A DNA stretch of 8,422 nt from Nitrospinota bacterium (GTDB lineage Bacteria > Tectomicrobia > Entotheonellia > J063). The position numbers and the translations under genes are program-made. This document shows positions 5,450 to 8,422 of the stretch, piece after piece. How positions within the stretch are numbered: the first letter of the stretch is position 1; every line of letters starts with the position of its first letter. Location: positions 1-8,422 of the forward strand of contig RFHZ01000802.1 in NCBI GenBank assembly GCA_003696125.1, in the 5' to 3' direction. A model generated the notes under the pieces. The model searched no databases. It saw nothing but the letters and a program-made list of their open reading frames with translations, and was not told the DNA's origin.

Positions 5450-6427
5450 ATGGGCACGATAGTGTGGTTCATATTCCTTTTTATCCTTATCTCCCTCATC
5501 TATTGGTTTTTTTCTCAACGCGTTGTCCCCTGGGCCACGAGTCATGGTGATCGAGAACAGTCGGTACCCCTCCGCGACATCTTTCGCTGGTTCTCGGCAG
5601 GACGTCTCGTATTTGCCCTCCTCCTTGTCGTCTTCCTCCTTCTTCCCCTGCTCAGTGTGGTGGTGATTAAACCCGGCTATCGAGGGGTGGTCTTCGATGT
5701 CTTTCGGGGAGTGCTCCCCGAGCCGTTAGGTGAGGGATTGCACCTAGTGTGGCCCCTGGTCCAGCAGGTCACACCCTACGATATCCGTACGCAGACCTAT
5801 ACCATGGTCCAGCGCGCCCAGGAAGGGGAGAGCGATACCCTGTGGGCGCCGACCGCCGACGGTCTCAAGGTCGGACTCGACCTGACGGTACGCTACAAAC
5901 CGGATCCGGCCCGCCTGCCGGAGCTGCATCGGAACATCGGTCCAGACTATGCCGAAAAGGTGGTGCGACCGCAGATCCGGAACATTGCCCGCATGGTCGT
6001 CTCCGAGTACGGGATCCTCGATGTGTACAGCAAACGACGGGCCATCATCCAGCAGCAGATCTTTGATCGGTTGCGCGGGATGTTCGCCAAAGATGGGCTC
6101 ATCTGCGAAGAGGTGCTCCTGCGAGATGTGGTCTTTACCCCAGAGTTTGAAAAGGCCCTGGAAAACAAGATGATGGCCGCCCAGAAGGTCGAACAGTTGG
6201 AGTTTGAGGTCCAGCAGGCGCAGAAGCGCGCCGAAGCCCGGATCAAAGAGGCCCAGGGAGAGGCAGCCGCCTTTGAAACCATCAACCGGAGTATCGAGAA
6301 GAATCCCAAGCTGCTGGAGTACATGTGGATCCACAAGCTGGCCAATGACGTCAAACTGGTGGTGGTCCCCCGGGATGGTGCCGGCGGGATCATCATCAAC
6401 CCGGAACCCCTCTTGAATGCAAAGTAG
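5450..6427 (+). CDS. Prohibitin-like SPFH (band 7) membrane protein
   Basis: A 325-aa protein. It has two N-terminal hydrophobic segments (about residues 4-22 and 52-74) joined by a polar 30-residue stretch, then a prohibitin-type SPFH domain: PGYRGVVFDVFRGVLPEPLGEG (75-96), the PYDIRTQTYTM strand (109-119), DGLKVGLDLTVRY (137-149) and the IRNIARMVVSEYGILDVYS helix region (176-194). A charged, Ala/Gln/Glu-rich coiled coil spans about 232-280, followed by a short C-terminal strand region. Prohibitins form large membrane rings or scaffolds and in bacteria (HflK/HflC, QmcA) flank AAA+ machines such as FtsH. Here the next gene, 26 bases on, is a different AAA+ ATPase without a protease domain. 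ATG 5450 is the only start possible, as the frame has a stop at 5378 and no ATG, GTG or TTG between. Its ribosome site (GAGAG) is weak. Confidence 0.9.
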   Translation: MGTIVWFIFLFILISLIYWFFSQRVVPWATSHGDREQSVPLRDIFRWFSAGRLVFALLLVVFLLLPLLSVVVIKPGYRGVVFDVFRGVLPEPLGEGLHLVWPLVQQVTPYDIRTQTYTMVQRAQEGESDTLWAPTADGLKVGLDLTVRYKPDPARLPELHRNIGPDYAEKVVRPQIRNIARMVVSEYGILDVYSKRRAIIQQQIFDRLRGMFAKDGLICEEVLLRDVVFTPEFEKALENKMMAAQKVEQLEFEVQQAQKRAEARIKEAQGEAAAFETINRSIEKNPKLLEYMWIHKLANDVKLVVVPRDGAGGIIINPEPLLNAK

Positions 6428-6440
6428 CGGTGAGGACCCT

Positions 6441-6450
6441 GGAGGGAGGG
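6441..6450 (+). promoter_or_regulatory. Ribosome binding site selecting the AAA start
   Basis: GGAGGGAGGG precedes ATG 6454. It supports that start over the in-frame GTG 6430, which sits only 2 bases after the SPFH stop codon and has no ribosome site of its own except within the SPFH 3' end. Confidence 0.7.
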
Positions 6451-6453
6451 CGT

Positions 6454-7998
6454 ATGCAGTCGGATAAAGAAATCGAGTATCTCATCCGGGCACGCTATCC
6501 TCTACTCTATGTCGTATCCTGGGAAGAGGGGCGGGTGGAGAAGGCCCTGCATGATATGGCCAAAGAGCGGGGGAAACGCCTGATCTGCTGGTCGGTGACC
6601 GAGGGGATGCTCGAGTTTAAGGGGGAGCGCATCGGAGACCCCCGGTTGACTTCCCGCACGCGAGACCTGCGTGACCCGCTCCGCGCCCTGGAATACGTCC
6701 TCGACTCAACGGAAGAGGCCATCTTTGTGCTGCGCGATTTCCACGCCTATATGCAGGACCCTACCGTAATCAGACGCCTGCGCGATCTCAGTCACTATCT
6801 CAAATCGAGCTCCAAGACGTTGATCATCCTCTCTCCCCTCCTGAAGATCCCCCCTGAACTGGAAAAGGAGATCACCGTCGTCGATTATGGACTCCCCGGC
6901 GTGGAGGAACTCGATCCGATCATCGAAGCGATTCTGCACTCGGTACCGGAACGGGTGCGGATCGAGGAATCGGATCCCACCCACAGGGAACGGGTGATAG
7001 AGGCGGCCTTAGGGCTGACCACCAGCGAGGCGGAGAACGTCTTTGCCAAATCGATTGTGCAAAAGGGGCGCTTTGATCTCGATGTGATCCTGGCAGAAAA
7101 GGAGCAGATCATCCGCAAATCAGGGGTGCTGGAGTTCTACCATGCAACGGAGAAGTTCAGCGATGTGGGAGGACTGGACGAGCTGAAGAAGTGGTTACGC
7201 AAGCGGACCCTCTCCTTTACCAAGCGGGCACGGGAGTTTGGGCTTCCCCAGCCCAAAGGGATCCTCCTGATCGGGGTCCCGGGGTGTGGAAAATCGCTCA
7301 CGGCCAAGGCGATCGGTTCGCTCTGGAAGCTTCCCCTGCTGCGTCTCGATGTGGGAAAGATCTTTGCCGGCATTGTCGGCTCCTCAGAAGAGAATATCCG
7401 CAAGGCGATCAAGACCGCAGAGGCGATTGCACCGGCCGTCCTCTGGCTCGATGAACTGGAGAAGGGGTTTGCCGGGACGCAGAGTTCTACTTACTCGGAT
7501 GCGGGAACCACGGCACGCGTGTTCGGGACCTTCGTCACCTGGCTGCAGGAAAAGACCAGCCCGGTCTTTGTGGTGGCCACAGCCAATAACATCGACCTGC
7601 TCCCCCCAGAACTGCTCCGCAAAGGACGGTTTGACGAAATCTTCTTCGTTGATCTCCCCACCGTAGAAGAACGGCGAGAGATCTTCCGTATCCACCTGCA
7701 AAAACGGAAGAGGAATCCGGAGGATTTTGATCTGGATCTGCTGGCTGCTTCCACCGAAGAGTTTAGCGGATCGGAGATCGAGCAGGTGATCATCTCTGCC
7801 CTCTATGATGCCTTTGACGCCCAGAGGGAGTTGACCACGGAGGATCTCCTGGCCAACATTACCGACATGATTCCCCTCTCCCGTACCATGGAAGAGGAGA
7901 TTAACGCGTTAAGAGAATGGGCTCATGCCCGAGCCAGGCCAGCGTCCCTGAAGGTCATTTCCCGGCGGACCGTTGGACCCAGGAAGCTCGAGATATGA
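6454..7998 (+). CDS. Ycf46-like AAA+ ATPase
   Basis: A 514-aa AAA+ protein, about the length of plastid/cyanobacterial Ycf46 proteins. Residues 1-165 form an N-terminal domain typical of that family ([16 protein letters not shown] at 10-25; [10 protein letters not shown] at 91-100; LRDLSHYLK at 109-117). The ATPase core has Walker A GVPGCGKS (274-281), Walker B VLWLDE (329-334, D333/E334), sensor 1 ATANN (375-379), a second region of homology with arginines at 389 and 392 (LLRKGRFDE), and a sensor-2 helix [10 protein letters not shown] (437-446). All catalytic residues look intact. The end is a short basic tail with no zinc-protease HExxH, so it is not FtsH. It lies between the SPFH gene and a DUF1257 gene, all apparently in one operon. 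Reported roles of Ycf46 in cyanobacteria concern inorganic carbon use, but a function here is not known; ATP-driven remodelling of a membrane-associated client is my inference. Confidence 0.9.
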   Translation: MQSDKEIEYLIRARYPLLYVVSWEEGRVEKALHDMAKERGKRLICWSVTEGMLEFKGERIGDPRLTSRTRDLRDPLRALEYVLDSTEEAIFVLRDFHAYMQDPTVIRRLRDLSHYLKSSSKTLIILSPLLKIPPELEKEITVVDYGLPGVEELDPIIEAILHSVPERVRIEESDPTHRERVIEAALGLTTSEAENVFAKSIVQKGRFDLDVILAEKEQIIRKSGVLEFYHATEKFSDVGGLDELKKWLRKRTLSFTKRAREFGLPQPKGILLIGVPGCGKSLTAKAIGSLWKLPLLRLDVGKIFAGIVGSSEENIRKAIKTAEAIAPAVLWLDELEKGFAGTQSSTYSDAGTTARVFGTFVTWLQEKTSPVFVVATANNIDLLPPELLRKGRFDEIFFVDLPTVEERREIFRIHLQKRKRNPEDFDLDLLAASTEEFSGSEIEQVIISALYDAFDAQRELTTEDLLANITDMIPLSRTMEEEINALREWAHARARPASLKVISRRTVGPRKLEI

Positions 7999-8055
7999 GC
8001 ACGGTGTAAGGGTGGAACGCGATCGGAGCGTCTAGCGTGTAAGGAAGGTGATACC

Positions 8056-8422
8056 ATGTCCCATTTTACCAAGATCAATACCAAGATTACCGATGTCGAG
8101 TGTTTAAAGCTGGCGTTAGAGGATCTCGGCTATACCTATCGCGAAGGGAAGGTCCGGGTGAGAGGATGGCGGGGGCTCTCCGAAGAGGTGGATCTGGTGG
8201 TGGAAACGGGAACGCCCTACAATATTGGACTGCGCAAGACCCCGCAGGGGGTCTATGAAATTGTGGCTGACTGGTGGGGGGTTGAAACGCGAACCGGTAT
8301 CGCGCAAGCCAGGTTTCTGCGTGAACTGAATCAGCGGTACGCGTATCATAAGGTTTTGACCGAAGTTAAGAAACAGGGATTCTCCGTGGCCGAGGATGAG
8401 GTCACCTCTGATAATACTATAC
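8056..8422 (+). CDS. DUF1257 / Ycf35-like protein (3' truncated by the window)
   Basis: The frame opens at ATG 8056 and is still open at the right edge, giving 122 residues; family members usually end about ten residues later. It shows the family hallmarks: an N-terminal MSHFTKINTKITD, then LKLALEDLGYTY (17-28), a VRVRGWRG strand (33-40), YNIGLRK (55-61), YEIVADWWGVE (67-77), and FLRELNQRYAYHKV (87-100). DUF1257 proteins are best known as Ycf35 in plastids and cyanobacteria but also occur beside Ycf46-like ATPases in other bacteria. The role is unknown; I would expect a small partner or adaptor of the ATPase. AAGGAAGG (8041-8048) followed by TGAT gives a strong ribosome site 7 bases before ATG. 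It starts 57 bases after the ATPase stop, with no evident promoter between. Confidence 0.85.
   Translation, partial: MSHFTKINTKITDVECLKLALEDLGYTYREGKVRVRGWRGLSEEVDLVVETGTPYNIGLRKTPQGVYEIVADWWGVETRTGIAQARFLRELNQRYAYHKVLTEVKKQGFSVAEDEVTSDNTI

Noticed and set aside
5026-5499. Minus-strand 157-codon frame across the lipoprotein end and the SPFH leader
   Set aside because: It overlaps two supported genes and a near-consensus promoter, its protein is low in recognisable pattern, and no ribosome site supports it.
6454-7998. FtsH-type protease identity for the AAA protein
   Set aside because: There is no HExxH zinc site after the ATPase core and no N-terminal membrane helices; the N-domain fits Ycf46.

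Overview
This window looks like chromosomal DNA from a free-living, moderately GC-rich bacterium. Genes are tightly packed, all real genes lie on the + strand, and ribosome sites are strong and purine-rich. The mix of genes (a Tat-exported sugar-binding protein, a short CxxC protein of a kind I associate with Chloroflexota-like bacteria, a lipoprotein, a prohibitin-like protein, and Ycf46/Ycf35-type proteins) suggests an uncultivated Chloroflexota- or NC10-like lineage. The sequence does not settle this, and I hold the assignment weakly.

Region 1 (1-4214) is a carbohydrate or polyol uptake and oxidation block. The 3' end of an unidentified gene (ending at 76) is followed by an ABC importer: a Tat-signal solute-binding protein (126-1445) and two MalF/MalG-type permeases (1476-2435, 2442-3290). 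A 147-base gap follows, holding two palindromes and eight tandem heptamers. Then comes a short-chain dehydrogenase (3438-4214) whose C-terminal pattern resembles SmoS-type polyol dehydrogenases. No ATPase subunit for the importer is visible.

Region 2 (4215-5214) starts with a good sigma70-type promoter only a few bases after the dehydrogenase stop codon. It serves a 108-aa CxxC protein and a 185-aa DUF4410-like lipoprotein.

Region 3 (5215-8422) starts with a near-consensus promoter (TTGACA, 17 bases, TAGAAT) and a leader of about 110 bases that contains a possible 25-codon ORF. It then encodes a two-helix membrane prohibitin/SPFH protein (5450-6427), a Ycf46-like AAA+ ATPase (6454-7998) and a DUF1257/Ycf35-like protein (8056 to the window edge, missing perhaps its last ten residues). 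This is the most interesting part. It pairs a membrane scaffold with a non-proteolytic AAA+ ATPase and a small partner whose relatives are best known from plastid and cyanobacterial genomes. Its function is unknown; a membrane-associated remodelling complex is my inference.

The two recognisable promoters share the same ten bases (AATGAGAGAG) from the end of the -10 box into the start of the transcript.
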